Positions 51,585 to 60,521 of a stretch of DNA of 64,000 nt are shown here, piece by piece; position 1 is the stretch's first letter; each line of letters begins with the position of its first letter. The notes under the pieces were generated by a model. The model made no database searches. It worked only from the letters and a program-made list of their open reading frames with translations, and had not been told where the DNA came from. The stretch spans positions 1-64,000 of the forward strand of contig JAPHTP010000112.1 in the NCBI GenBank assembly GCA_026196875.1. Direction: 5' to 3'. The position numbers were made by a program, and so were the translations under genes. This DNA comes from Kangiellaceae bacterium (GTDB lineage: Bacteria; Pseudomonadota; Gammaproteobacteria; Enterobacterales; Kangiellaceae).

Positions 51585-53675
51585 TTAAAGAGTAATTGTA
51601 TTTGAACAAGCGGTAGTTGAGCCTTCTTCACACACTGTGAAGGTATAACTTCTTCGCTTATTCACGCTGTAGCTAGCGCTTCCATCATTGGCGGTTGTAT
51701 TATTTAGGCTGCCGTTAATGTAGACGTCGACATTGGAACCTATTGCGCCGTTCCAATTGATAGTCGCAGTTCGACCATTACCAGAGCGTGAACCAGATAG
51801 GGTAATATCACTTGCTGGAGGCTCTGAACCGTCAGACACCGTCACTGTTTGAGAAGTGGTGTTAGTTGCCCCTTCATTGTCAGTAACCGTCAGGCTTACG
51901 TTATAGTCACCAGAAGCTGCGAAAGTGTGGTTGGCATTTGCTGTTGAACCACCGAAGCTCCAGCTGTAGGAAACAACGCTTCCATCGCTATCAGAACTTG
52001 CGCTGCCGTCAAATGAGCAGCTTAAGTCTGTACAAGAGTAACTGAATGACGCTACCGGAGCATTGTTACCAGTTGGAGGTGTTCCACCACCACATTCTTG
52101 ACCTGCCAAATGATCACTAGCGGCTTTTGCTTTAACAATTCCGTATCCGAAGTAATCATCACGGCCAGCAGTACCTTGATCTTCAGCAGTTGCTTTCATC
52201 GCTTCACGAACGTCAGTTCCAGTACAGTTAGGATGGTTTGACCAAACAAGCGCTGCGATGCCCGCTGCAGCCGGAGTCGCCATTGAAGTTCCGTCCATAT
52301 AACCGTAATCGCTTGCGCCAACTTTAACTGTCGCGCTAGAAGCACCAAGGATAGCTGCGCGATCTTCTAGTGCAGCACCTACTGCTGGAATAGTTGTTGA
52401 GTTGGTATCGCCCAAGGTACCGAAAAGCATACCTGCTTCATTGTTAATAATGATTGCACCTAGACCGCCTGAGTCTTCACAATTTTTTACTTTGTCATGG
52501 AAAGAAATGTTCCCGCGGTCAATTACACAGATTTTTCCGTTTGCGCTGCCATCAGTCGCTTCAGCTGTACCCATAAAGAAAGTCGAACCGTTTGCTTCGC
52601 CATTGTTTTCCATTGCTGATGCAGCGAAGCCAGTACCGCCGGCTGTCATTGAAGCTAAAGAAGTTCCACCTGCAGGGTAAGTAGAAAGAGTTGCTACACC
52701 GCCTGCGGTAACTTCTACACCGTAACCATCATGAGTCTCAGTTGTTCTGTTCTTTCCACGACCGGAAGTCTTGGTATTAGTTGGGAATTGAGAGAAGCTT
52801 GCAATGTTATTGTCTGCGTCGTTTGCACCAATCATCATAACTGACTTATAACCAGCCGGATAAGAACGGACATTGTTACCATCGTTACCGGCTGCTGCTA
52901 ATACTAAACCGCCATTATTGGTGAAGGTGTTGAAAGCGTTTTCTTCAGTGCTATTGGCACCGCCGCCGCCTAAACTCATGGTGATGATGTTTGCGCCTGC
53001 ATCGGTACATTTTTGTGCAGCCACTGCTAAGTCAGAAGAGTAACCCCAGCCTGAAGCGTTGAATACTTTGATGATATGCATCGGAACGCTTGGCGCCATA
53101 CCAATGACACCAAAGCCGTTATCTGCTGCGCCTACTGTACCGGCTACGTGGGTACCATGCGGGCCGCCGTCTTCGTTCCAGTTGCCTGTTCCCGAATCGT
53201 TATCGCCGGTGATTACACTCCAATCGAAATCGTAGTTTTTACCGCCGGTTTCACCTTGAGCGCCTGCGATGCCTGAGTCGATAACACAAACTTTCTGACC
53301 TGGCTGTAGCGTCAACTGATCAGCTTGTGATTGGTATACGGCATATGGCGTTAATTGTTGTACTGTTGGATCGCCTGCGTCATCATTATATATACCCATT
53401 AACTCACGGCGTTGATCTTCTTCGATCAGTTTAATATGTGGGTTGTTTAATAGTCCTTTGACGTCTTCTAAGGATCTGCCGTTAAATTCAGCAGCGAAGA
53501 ACCCATTTCCGTCAGCTTTAAGCTCGCCCCCCATTTTCTTGGCTAAAGCTTTAACAATCCCTTTTTTGTCAGAGTCAACTTGAATGACATAGCGACTGTT
53601 GTCTGCCAGGACTGCACTTGATGTACCTAGCGCCACTAGAGTAGCTGCTGATAATTTTGTTAATTTAGATACCAC
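51585..53675 (-). CDS. S8 subtilase with PA insert and PKD domain
   Basis: GTG start, AGGAG 8 bases upstream. 696 residues: signal peptide (to about 24), an I9-type propeptide (28-92), the peptidase (about 128-525) with Asp 133 (VIDSGIAG), His 173 (GPHGTHVAGT), Asn 264 (AAGNDG) and Ser 464 (DGTSMATPAAAG). A PA domain sits inside the peptidase (about 345-455). After a short linker come a PKD domain (about 535-615) and a C-terminal beta domain (about 620-696). Secreted. First minus-strand gene below the hybrid kinase. Upstream is the composite element shared with the subtilase at 57126. Confidence 0.95.
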   Translation of the reverse strand: MVSKLTKLSAATLVALGTSSAVLADNSRYVIQVDSDKKGIVKALAKKMGGELKADGNGFFAAEFNGRSLEDVKGLLNNPHIKLIEEDQRRELMGIYNDDAGDPTVQQLTPYAVYQSQADQLTLQPGQKVCVIDSGIAGAQGETGGKNYDFDWSVITGDNDSGTGNWNEDGGPHGTHVAGTVGAADNGFGVIGMAPSVPMHIIKVFNASGWGYSSDLAVAAQKCTDAGANIITMSLGGGGANSTEENAFNTFTNNGGLVLAAAGNDGNNVRSYPAGYKSVMMIGANDADNNIASFSQFPTNTKTSGRGKNRTTETHDGYGVEVTAGGVATLSTYPAGGTSLASMTAGGTGFAASAMENNGEANGSTFFMGTAEATDGSANGKICVIDRGNISFHDKVKNCEDSGGLGAIIINNEAGMLFGTLGDTNSTTIPAVGAALEDRAAILGASSATVKVGASDYGYMDGTSMATPAAAGIAALVWSNHPNCTGTDVREAMKATAEDQGTAGRDDYFGYGIVKAKAASDHLAGQECGGGTPPTGNNAPVASFSYSCTDLSCSFDGSASSDSDGSVVSYSWSFGGSTANANHTFAASGDYNVSLTVTDNEGATNTTSQTVTVSDGSEPPASDITLSGSRSGNGRTATINWNGAIGSNVDVYINGSLNNTTANDGSASYSVNKRRSYTFTVCEEGSTTACSNTITL

Positions 53676-53842
53676 TGTTGGATCTCCTGATTCTAATTTT
53701 ATAAGTGTGAGAGTTATGTTTGCGGAAGGTTGTTATTATTTTTGGTACATGCTCAGAAGATTATTTGTATATTTAAACCGAGCTCTTCCGTAAAGCGAGG
53801 ACCGATTATCAGTGGGGAATCGCTTCTCGCGATAGTTGAAAA

Positions 53843-53892
53843 GCGACAATTTTTGTTAAATCGGCGACAAAATTGACTTTTTTGTGAAATAT
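53843..53892 (-). promoter_or_regulatory. Composite direct-repeat element, subtilase 1
   Basis: Plus-strand order: CGAC at 53844, CGAC at 53865 (21-bp period), TGTGAAATAT at 53883. On the gene's strand: ATATTTCACA, then two GTCG repeats. It is about 170-215 bp upstream of the subtilase start. The same three parts with equal spacing occur at 58368-58416. Confidence 0.5.
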
Positions 53893-53904
53893 TTACATGT
53901 TTTA

Positions 53905-53923
53905 AGCCCGCTATTTACGGGCT
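53905..53923 (-). terminator. Possible terminator of hybrid kinase gene
   Basis: AGCCCG / CGGGCT with a 7-base loop, 20 bp after the stop of the hybrid kinase. The T-tract on the minus strand is poor. Confidence 0.4.
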
Positions 53924-53942
53924 AAATTTCGATAAACTTGAA

Positions 53943-56900
53943 CTAATGACTTTGCTGAAATTGCTTCGGCGTCATTCCGAAGTTGTCCTTAAAACAACGC
54001 CCAAAGTAAGACTGAGAAGAGAATCCACAAGCCTGAGCTACAACACCTATTTGGTCACCTGCTTCTAGCATAGGTTTCGCTTTCTTCAAGCGAAATTGTT
54101 TTAGCGCTTCCAATGGACTGACGCCGAGTATCGCCTTTATTTTCCGTTGTACCTGGCGATCGCTCATGGCGAGTTGATTGGCTAGGTCAAGCATGGAGAA
54201 ATCGGAGTTTTTATAATGTTCCTCAAATATTTCGTCCAATTTAGTGACAAATTTGTCTTCTACCGGGGCTGCAACCGACTCCAGGCCACCTTGGTTCCAT
54301 TGGATACTTAGCTTTTCTTGAAGTTTTTGGCGTGACTTAAGCTGGTTATTCACCCGCAAAGCCAATTCATTAGCTTCAAAAGGCTTGCTGATGTAATCAT
54401 CGGCCGCCTTTTCTAGTCCTTTGATTTTGCTATCGGTATCAGAACGTGCCGTGAGCAAAATAATTGGAATATGCGAAGTCATTTCCGTTTTCTTAAGCGT
54501 ACTTAATAACTCGAAACCATCGATCCCGGGCATCATTACGTCCGAAACAATAATGTCAGGTAAATAATCTATAGCAAGACGAATGCCTTCTTCCCCGTTT
54601 TCAGCGAGCAGGCATTGATGAAGCGGGGAGAGTATCTGGCTGATGTGAGCAAGCATTTCGGCGTTGTCTTCTACGATTAATACTGAATACTTCGATTTCT
54701 TAAGCCCAGGGTCAGCTTTAATCGTTTTAGTTTCAAAAGCTTCAGCAGACAAACTTTGACGGGTGCTTTTTGTTAGTTGGGTGATTACGGTTGGTTCTTG
54801 TTTGACTCGTTCTACACTATCAATTGAGGATTGCTCGATATTGAGAGTAAAGGTGGTTCCTTTGGTGGGTTGGGATTGTACCTGGATCTCCCATCGCATT
54901 AAGTCACATAATTCTTTAACCAGGGCTAAACCAATGCCAACTCCATGGATACTCTGTGTTGCTGGGTTATCAACTCGATGGAAGCGATCAAAGATTTTGG
55001 CTTGCTGCTCTTCATCTATACCGATGCCCGTATCTTGAACATTAACCAGGAAATGATTATCGAGTAAAGTTACATCTAGCTTAACTTTGCCATGGCTTGT
55101 ATATTTGAAAGCATTCGAAAGTAAGTTAAATAAGATTTTTTCGGCTGCTTGGAGGTTTCCACTGATCCACACTTCTTGAGGAACGCGATAGCTGAAGCCT
55201 ACATTTTGATTTTTAGCGATTTCGTCAAAGGAATTACAAACAAAGCTTATTACAGGCGCAACATTTATGGTGGATATAGGAACGGGATCGTTGGCGATAC
55301 GAGAAAGCTCAAGCAACTGTTCTACCATGCGGATCATTCGTAAGACATTGCGTTTAGCTGTTTCAACTTGTTCTTTTTCTTTTTGGTATGCTTCATTTTC
55401 TTGAAGGTTATCGAGAACGCCTTTAATAATGGTTAACGGGGTACGGAATTCATGTGAAATATTTGCCGTAAATTGATCTTTAATATTGTGTTCTTCTTGT
55501 TCGGCTTTTTTCTGTTCGCTAATGTTAATCAGTGAAATAACCAATAAACCATCTGAGTTATTTTGGTCTTGAGATAGAGTTACATGGACCGGAATTTTTT
55601 CACCTGACGCATTATGAATTACAGATTCGATCTCGATCCCTTCGATATTATCTACGAGTTGTTGTCGATAACTTTGATAATTAAAAAAACGAAATAATTC
55701 GCCTTCACATTTAACCGCCTGGGTAAAAATCTTTCCGATCAATTCGTCATCATCGGCACCTAATAGTGCACAACCAGCTGGGTTGCATGACAAAATTTGG
55801 TTTTGATAGTCTACGGTAAAGATCGCATTGTGGGTTGTATCTAAAATTGCTTTATTTGAGGCTGCTTGATTTTTAAGACTAATTGCTTGTTGTTCCATAC
55901 GCTGTCTTAAGACTTTTTGTTCACTTTCTTGTTGCACTAACTTACCTTTTAAATTCTGATAACTCTTACCTGATAAAAGCGTTTGAAAAACTGCAAATAG
56001 GAGTGCTACAGAAACCCACAAATTAAAAATAGAAGCTTGAGTGCTGTTTAATGGGGCAAAAATCTCTGGATTAGCGGTCAAAATGCGCTCTAAAAGAAAA
56101 CACATCACGACAAAGAATATTGGATTGTTTAAAAGATGGTTCTTAGAAAGATCTTCTGTACTCCAATTTCCACTAGAGTCACTAACCTTGAGTTGGAATC
56201 CAACGAAAATGAAAATATAAGGTGTATACCAAACCCAGTCAGTCCAGCTACCCGCCAAAAGTTTTAGCTGTCCAGTATAATTGAGTCCTTCAAAGATATC
56301 GGCAATCATCCAATTTAAAGCACCAAATGCCAGCAGAGCATAGCCAATCCAAAACTGTTTACGGCAACTCCAAGCCAAATAAAGCCATCGAATACATAAG
56401 TAAAAATCCATCAAAATGTAAAAAACAAATGAATAAAGAAAATGACTTTGGCTCACATCCGCCCCGCGACTGGGGGTTAATACCAAAAACATAAAAGCGC
56501 CTAATACAAAAGCTAAACTTGACCCCCATACCAGCATATTGGGCAGTGAGAGTAATTGGTTTGCCTGACGATGGCTCCTTACTTCGATTGCGGCAATTGA
56601 TAAGGCAAAATAGAAGAAGTAAGCAAGATGGCTCAGCATTTCCTTGGCACCAATTGAGAGATCTTCCCATACACTGACGCGTAACACACTTAATGCAAAC
56701 CAAGAAACAAAAGCTGCCCCTAAAAGTAACCAATAAATCGGATCGACCATTGAGTTTGGTGCTCGGAATTGCCTAATAATAGAAATTAATATTATCGCCA
56801 GAAAGATAAAGTCTGCGTAAATGCGATTGAACTCTGCGCGTTCTTCCAGGGAGAACCAATCAGCAGCATAGCCAACTAAAATAAGTAATAAGGTTACTAG

Positions 56901-57002
56901 GGCGAGCAGATTTAACCACTTATCAGTTGTTGGTCTAGTTTTAGCGTTTTGGCTAATATCAGATTCCATTAATTCCAAGTCGATTAGTGTTCTGGTTGTC
57001 AT
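53943..57002 (-). CDS. Hybrid histidine kinase with receiver and AraC-type output
   Basis: 1019 residues. About eight to ten membrane helices (roughly 30-345), a coiled link, a PAS domain (about 385-490), the kinase core with ISHEFRTPLTII (His 517), an ATPase with DTGIGIDEEQQ, a receiver domain with SDVMMPGIDG (Asp 821), and a C-terminal AraC-type HTH (MLDLANQLAMSDRQVQRKIK, CGFSSQSYFGRCFKDNFGMTP). All steps from signal to DNA are in one chain, anchored in the membrane, as in hybrid two-component systems of Bacteroidetes. It lies between two subtilase genes whose promoters share an element, so these are likely targets. No clear ribosome site. Confidence 0.93.
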   Translation of the reverse strand: MTTRTLIDLELMESDISQNAKTRPTTDKWLNLLALVTLLLILVGYAADWFSLEERAEFNRIYADFIFLAIILISIIRQFRAPNSMVDPIYWLLLGAAFVSWFALSVLRVSVWEDLSIGAKEMLSHLAYFFYFALSIAAIEVRSHRQANQLLSLPNMLVWGSSLAFVLGAFMFLVLTPSRGADVSQSHFLYSFVFYILMDFYLCIRWLYLAWSCRKQFWIGYALLAFGALNWMIADIFEGLNYTGQLKLLAGSWTDWVWYTPYIFIFVGFQLKVSDSSGNWSTEDLSKNHLLNNPIFFVVMCFLLERILTANPEIFAPLNSTQASIFNLWVSVALLFAVFQTLLSGKSYQNLKGKLVQQESEQKVLRQRMEQQAISLKNQAASNKAILDTTHNAIFTVDYQNQILSCNPAGCALLGADDDELIGKIFTQAVKCEGELFRFFNYQSYRQQLVDNIEGIEIESVIHNASGEKIPVHVTLSQDQNNSDGLLVISLINISEQKKAEQEEHNIKDQFTANISHEFRTPLTIIKGVLDNLQENEAYQKEKEQVETAKRNVLRMIRMVEQLLELSRIANDPVPISTINVAPVISFVCNSFDEIAKNQNVGFSYRVPQEVWISGNLQAAEKILFNLLSNAFKYTSHGKVKLDVTLLDNHFLVNVQDTGIGIDEEQQAKIFDRFHRVDNPATQSIHGVGIGLALVKELCDLMRWEIQVQSQPTKGTTFTLNIEQSSIDSVERVKQEPTVITQLTKSTRQSLSAEAFETKTIKADPGLKKSKYSVLIVEDNAEMLAHISQILSPLHQCLLAENGEEGIRLAIDYLPDIIVSDVMMPGIDGFELLSTLKKTEMTSHIPIILLTARSDTDSKIKGLEKAADDYISKPFEANELALRVNNQLKSRQKLQEKLSIQWNQGGLESVAAPVEDKFVTKLDEIFEEHYKNSDFSMLDLANQLAMSDRQVQRKIKAILGVSPLEALKQFRLKKAKPMLEAGDQIGVVAQACGFSSQSYFGRCFKDNFGMTPKQFQQSH

Positions 57003-57078
57003 AAGCGATTGTTTTTAATTGTATATCAATCAGTTTAGGCTTGCTGCGGTTTACTTTAACCAGGAGCCCCTGGCGGGC

Positions 57079-57105
57079 AAAAAAAAGCCACCAGAGTATG
57101 GTGGC
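57079..57105 (-). terminator. Rho-independent terminator of subtilase 2
   Basis: GCCACC / GGTGGC with a 7-base loop, and eight T on the minus strand. It follows the stop of the subtilase at 57126 and separates it from the kinase gene. Confidence 0.9.
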
Positions 57106-57125
57106 CAATCAGTGCTTGCTTGTAG

Positions 57126-58286
57126 TTATAAGTGAATAATTGGATCTGGGTTACCGTCTGGATCGTTAGTAGCGTTACCGTCTGTACCAGGGTTACCGTT
57201 GCGTAGCATGATTACTCCGCAAGCTGCCGGAGATGCCATTGAAGTACCCGACATTGTTGTTGTTCCTCCGCCTTTTTTAAGCGATAAAATGCTAACGCCT
57301 GGGGCCGCGTAATCTACAGGAGGATTACCATAGTTAGACCAAGAGGCCATGCGGTCATTGGAGTCTGTCGCAGAAATAGTAAATATACGATTACCATTAG
57401 CGCGAGCAGGTGAGTGATTGTTAGCATGGTCGCCATCATTTCCGGCTGCTAAAACAAAATATGCGCCGGAAGATTGGGCTGCATTTTTAACCGCATCGTC
57501 AAGCGCAGAGTTTACGCCGCCGCCTAGACTCATGTTGGCACAATCGCCTGGTGAGGCGTTAGCTGCTACGTGATCAACTCCAGCTATAACACCCGAATTA
57601 GACCCTGATCCGCGAGCATCAAGAACTTTGACAGGAACTACGGTTGCACCTGCCGCCACACCAACAACATCAATGGTATTGTCAATTGCAGCAATTGTTC
57701 CGGCTACATGAGTTCCGTGGCCATGGTTGTCATCCATTCCGGCATTACGGCCCTTGGTAAAGGCTGAGAATCCATTTGTTGAATCAACATTAAGGTCCGG
57801 ATGGTCAAGATCGATACCTGTATCTAAAACCCACGCGGTATAACCGGAACCATCTCTAGCGCCACCAACACGGTCAATTCCCCACGGAGTTGTTTGTGGT
57901 TGAGGGTTTCCGCCCCCCCCTGGTTTACCTTTACTGACTGATACTATGCTGTCTGGAGTTAAACTCATTACCGCCGAGTCGTCTTTAAGTGCTTTTTCAG
58001 CAGCCGAGCAAGGCATGCTCATGGTAAAGCCTTTAATTGAGTGTTTGTATGTATGTTTTATTGATGCTGAACGATTGGCTGAATTATTTGCCTTCATTAA
58101 TAGGCCTCGGGCAAGGCCCGTTACCGCGTCTTTATCTGTATCGTCTGCGAGACGCACAATACACTGGTTTTGTACGTTTGCTAGTTCATCTGAAGCATTA
58201 GTCGGTGCAGGCTCGAAGGCCGCGACATTAAATGCTACGCCGGATATTGCCATTCCTACTGCTGTTGCAATTGCACTTTTTTTCAT
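57126..58286 (-). CDS. S8 subtilase, secreted, compact
   Basis: 386 residues. Signal peptide (MKKSAIATAVG to AAFEPA), propeptide (about 38-118: IVRLADDTDKDAVTGLARGL), a Gly/Pro-rich link and the peptidase with Asp 155 (WVLDTGIDLDHPDLN), His 190 (DNHGHGTHVAGTIAA), Asn 283 (LAAGNDGDH) and Ser 349 (MSGTSMASPAACG). No PA or PKD domain. It ends soon after the active-site Ser with a short tail rich in Asp, Asn, Gly and Pro (TDGNATNDPDGNPDPIIHL). AAGGAGAG precedes the ATG. The upstream element matches that of the 51585 gene. Confidence 0.95.
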   Translation of the reverse strand: MKKSAIATAVGMAISGVAFNVAAFEPAPTNASDELANVQNQCIVRLADDTDKDAVTGLARGLLMKANNSANRSASIKHTYKHSIKGFTMSMPCSAAEKALKDDSAVMSLTPDSIVSVSKGKPGGGGNPQPQTTPWGIDRVGGARDGSGYTAWVLDTGIDLDHPDLNVDSTNGFSAFTKGRNAGMDDNHGHGTHVAGTIAAIDNTIDVVGVAAGATVVPVKVLDARGSGSNSGVIAGVDHVAANASPGDCANMSLGGGVNSALDDAVKNAAQSSGAYFVLAAGNDGDHANNHSPARANGNRIFTISATDSNDRMASWSNYGNPPVDYAAPGVSILSLKKGGGTTTMSGTSMASPAACGVIMLRNGNPGTDGNATNDPDGNPDPIIHL

Positions 58287-58763
58287 TACAAACTCTCCTT
58301 TTTAGGTCCTTTTTGTTGTTCGGGGTCATTTTTAGCACTATTCAATAATTTAGAAATAGTAAGATTTCGACAAAAATTCGTACAGATCCGACGTACCCTA
58401 AAAAAATGTGAAATATTGCATTGAATTCATAGGATTAGTGTTTCTTAAGCCGTGGAAAAACGGTAATCTAGGTGCATAGTTGATCAATAAAACGACAAAG
58501 GAATAAATATCTCTTTGTGAAATATGAGAGGTTAACTAGAGTTATTCAGTCGCAAATACCTATCCTGCTATAGGTTTTTGGGTATTTTTCACGAAAAGTT
58601 TGATAAAAAGTGAAAAACTCGCAGTTTATCTATACACTGATTAACCGTCAGGGATAAGAGAAAATAACTAGAATATCAATTAACCCAGTAAAATCAAAAA
58701 GATAGAGTTTCTTACTAAAGAAAAAATAAGTATAAAGGCCGCTTTATCTTTTGCCAGAGGTGA
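58287..58763. other. Divergent region between two subtilase genes
   Basis: 477 bp. The composite element for the minus-strand subtilase is at 58368-58416. A second copy of TGTGAAATAT lies at 58516-58525 with one CGAC 23 bp before it (58493) but no second repeat. The rest is AT-rich with no gene. Confidence 0.45.
58368..58416 (-). promoter_or_regulatory. Composite direct-repeat element, subtilase 2
   Basis: Plus-strand order: CGAC at 58368, CGAC at 58389 (21-bp period), TGTGAAATAT at 58407 (18 bp from the second CGAC). The three spacings equal those at 53843-53892. It is about 80-130 bp upstream of the gene at 58286. Confidence 0.5.
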
Positions 58764-60446
58764 ATGATGAAATTTATTCCGCAAGTTTTTCAAAGAGTTT
58801 CTTTGAACTGGCCAGGCATTGCATTATTAAGTGTGGCAATTGTTGGGATGTTTGGTTTGTTGGCAGTGAGTTTGTCCACAAATTCTGCTCAACAAAAGGC
58901 CGAAGAAACCAGTTATATTGTTCAAGGCAAGCAAGCCCTGCAAGCCGTTTCTCGTGTGGGCGGCCAGATCACTCATAATTTAAACATCATTAATGCTGTT
59001 GCTGCTAATCTTAACTCCGTTCAAATTGAAGCTTTAAAACAGCTAAATTTTAAACTCACTCTAAATACAGCATTGCAAAATGATGGTCTTGCCGTTGGGC
59101 AAAGAATCTATTTCTCCCCGGCTTCTGCTACACAAATGACTAATGCTAGTGTGTTACACGATGCGAGAGTATTTGGCGACGGCGTAACCATGGTGGTCCT
59201 CGATTCCGGCGTCAAAAGCATGAGCGGGCTTCGCCAAGACGCTTATGGTCGACATAGAGTTTATGGGACCTATAACGCGATTGAGAATAAGATTTCTCAA
59301 AATGATGATGAAGAGAGTGGCCATGGAACCCATGTGGCGAGTGTGGCGCTGAATAGCGAAAGGGATATTAATGGTAATTTCTACGGAGTTGCACCGAATA
59401 CTCGACTTATCAGTGTGAAAGCTTTTGATCGCGCTGGGAAAGGTAACTATGCTGATGTAATTCGTGGGATTCAGTGGTCCATTTATTACCGTGAAAGATA
59501 TAACATCCGGGTGATGAATCTTTCGTTTAGTACTGAAGCGCGGTCGTACTATTGGGACGATCCTTTAAACCAAGCAGTGATGAAAGCATGGCAGTCAGGG
59601 ATTGTAGTTGTTGCCTCTGCTGGAAATCGAGGTACTTCTCCAGGGGGAATTGGAGTACCAGGAAATATACCTTATATCATTACTGTTGGTGCTGTTACAG
59701 ATGCCTACACGCCTAATAACTTTGAAGATGATCGAATGGCAAGTTTTTCTTCAAGTGGCCCAACTTATGAGCGATTTATTAAACCAGATGTTGTTGCGCC
59801 AGGTGGTCACTTAATGGGATTGATGGAATCAAAAATGCAACTCGCCTCAGAGCATCCTGAGTTTCATGATGGCGGAAAGTATTTCATGATGTCAGGTACT
59901 TCCCAGGCGGCAGGGGTTGTAAGCGGTGTAGTTGCGTTGATGATTAGCCAAAATTCTTCTTTAACGCCGGACGATGTTAAGTGTCGACTGATGGCCTCTG
60001 CTAAAGCGGCAAAGAATATTGACGGAAGTTTGGCATACTCACCTTTACAACAAGGAGCAGGGATGGTTGATGCTGTGGCAGCAGTTTCAAATACTAACTC
60101 AGGTTGTGCAAATCAAGGATTAGATATTGCAAAAGATTTAGATGGAAGTCAGCACTATGCTGGGCCGGTTCGAATGAGTACCGAAAACAAGTACTATATT
60201 GAAGGAAGTAATCAACAATCTTGGGACGGTGCGTTTGATAAAAATAAAGGTTACTCATGGAGCACTATGAATGATGCATCCCTGTGGCCTGATGCAGATC
60301 TATGGCGAGATGCATCCCTGTGGCCTGATGCAGATCTATGGCGAGATGCGTCCCTGTGGCCAGATGCTGATTTATGGCGAGACGCATCTCTTTGGCCTGA
60401 TACCGACACTGATGTTGCTATTAACGTCTGGGTTGAGCAAGAATAA
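58764..60446 (+). CDS. Membrane-anchored S8 subtilase with Trp repeats
   Basis: 560 residues. An uncleaved-looking N-terminal helix (about 17-38), a propeptide-like region (45-130), then the peptidase with Asp 147 (VVLDSGVKS), His 187 (SGHGTHVASV), Asn 288 (ASAGNRG) and Ser 380 (SGTSQAAGV). After a linker (about 445-503) the C-terminus repeats DASLWPDADLWR three times exactly in protein (504-539) plus a partial fourth. Actinobacterial subtilases carry a comparable Trp-Gly repeat tail; these repeats are not the same. ATG 58764 or the ATG after it; GAGGTGA ahead. Followed by a hairpin and the propeller sensor gene. Confidence 0.93.
   Translation: MMKFIPQVFQRVSLNWPGIALLSVAIVGMFGLLAVSLSTNSAQQKAEETSYIVQGKQALQAVSRVGGQITHNLNIINAVAANLNSVQIEALKQLNFKLTLNTALQNDGLAVGQRIYFSPASATQMTNASVLHDARVFGDGVTMVVLDSGVKSMSGLRQDAYGRHRVYGTYNAIENKISQNDDEESGHGTHVASVALNSERDINGNFYGVAPNTRLISVKAFDRAGKGNYADVIRGIQWSIYYRERYNIRVMNLSFSTEARSYYWDDPLNQAVMKAWQSGIVVVASAGNRGTSPGGIGVPGNIPYIITVGAVTDAYTPNNFEDDRMASFSSSGPTYERFIKPDVVAPGGHLMGLMESKMQLASEHPEFHDGGKYFMMSGTSQAAGVVSGVVALMISQNSSLTPDDVKCRLMASAKAAKNIDGSLAYSPLQQGAGMVDAVAAVSNTNSGCANQGLDIAKDLDGSQHYAGPVRMSTENKYYIEGSNQQSWDGAFDKNKGYSWSTMNDASLWPDADLWRDASLWPDADLWRDASLWPDADLWRDASLWPDTDTDVAINVWVEQE
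60273..60407 (+). repeat. 36-bp tandem repeat encoding 12-residue unit
   Basis: Units at 60273-60308 and 60309-60344 are identical at DNA level; 60345-60380 differs at a few third positions; 60381-60407 is a broken fourth. The reading frame is the end of the subtilase. Identical DNA suggests recent duplication or slippage. Confidence 0.9.
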
Positions 60447-60470
60447 TATTAAAAAATAAAAAGTTAACTT

Positions 60471-60495
60471 AAAAGCCGTGCTTGTCACGGCTTTT
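60471..60495 (+). terminator. Hairpin between subtilase and propeller sensor
   Basis: AAAAGCCGTG / CACGGCTTTT with a 5-base loop, 25 bp after the subtilase stop. Only four T follow the GC stem, so it may attenuate more than end transcription. Confidence 0.6.
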
Positions 60496-60521
60496 AAGTC
60501 TCTTAACTCTATACTATCACT

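Noticed and set aside
55453-55462. Another TGTGAAATAT, inside the kinase gene
   Set aside because: It encodes the ANISHE segment near the phosphorylated His and has no CGAC repeats at the right distance.
60271-60459. Overlapping frame through the 36-bp repeats, rich in Met, Cys and Gly
   Set aside because: An out-of-frame reading of the subtilase tail; its repeats only mirror the coding ones.
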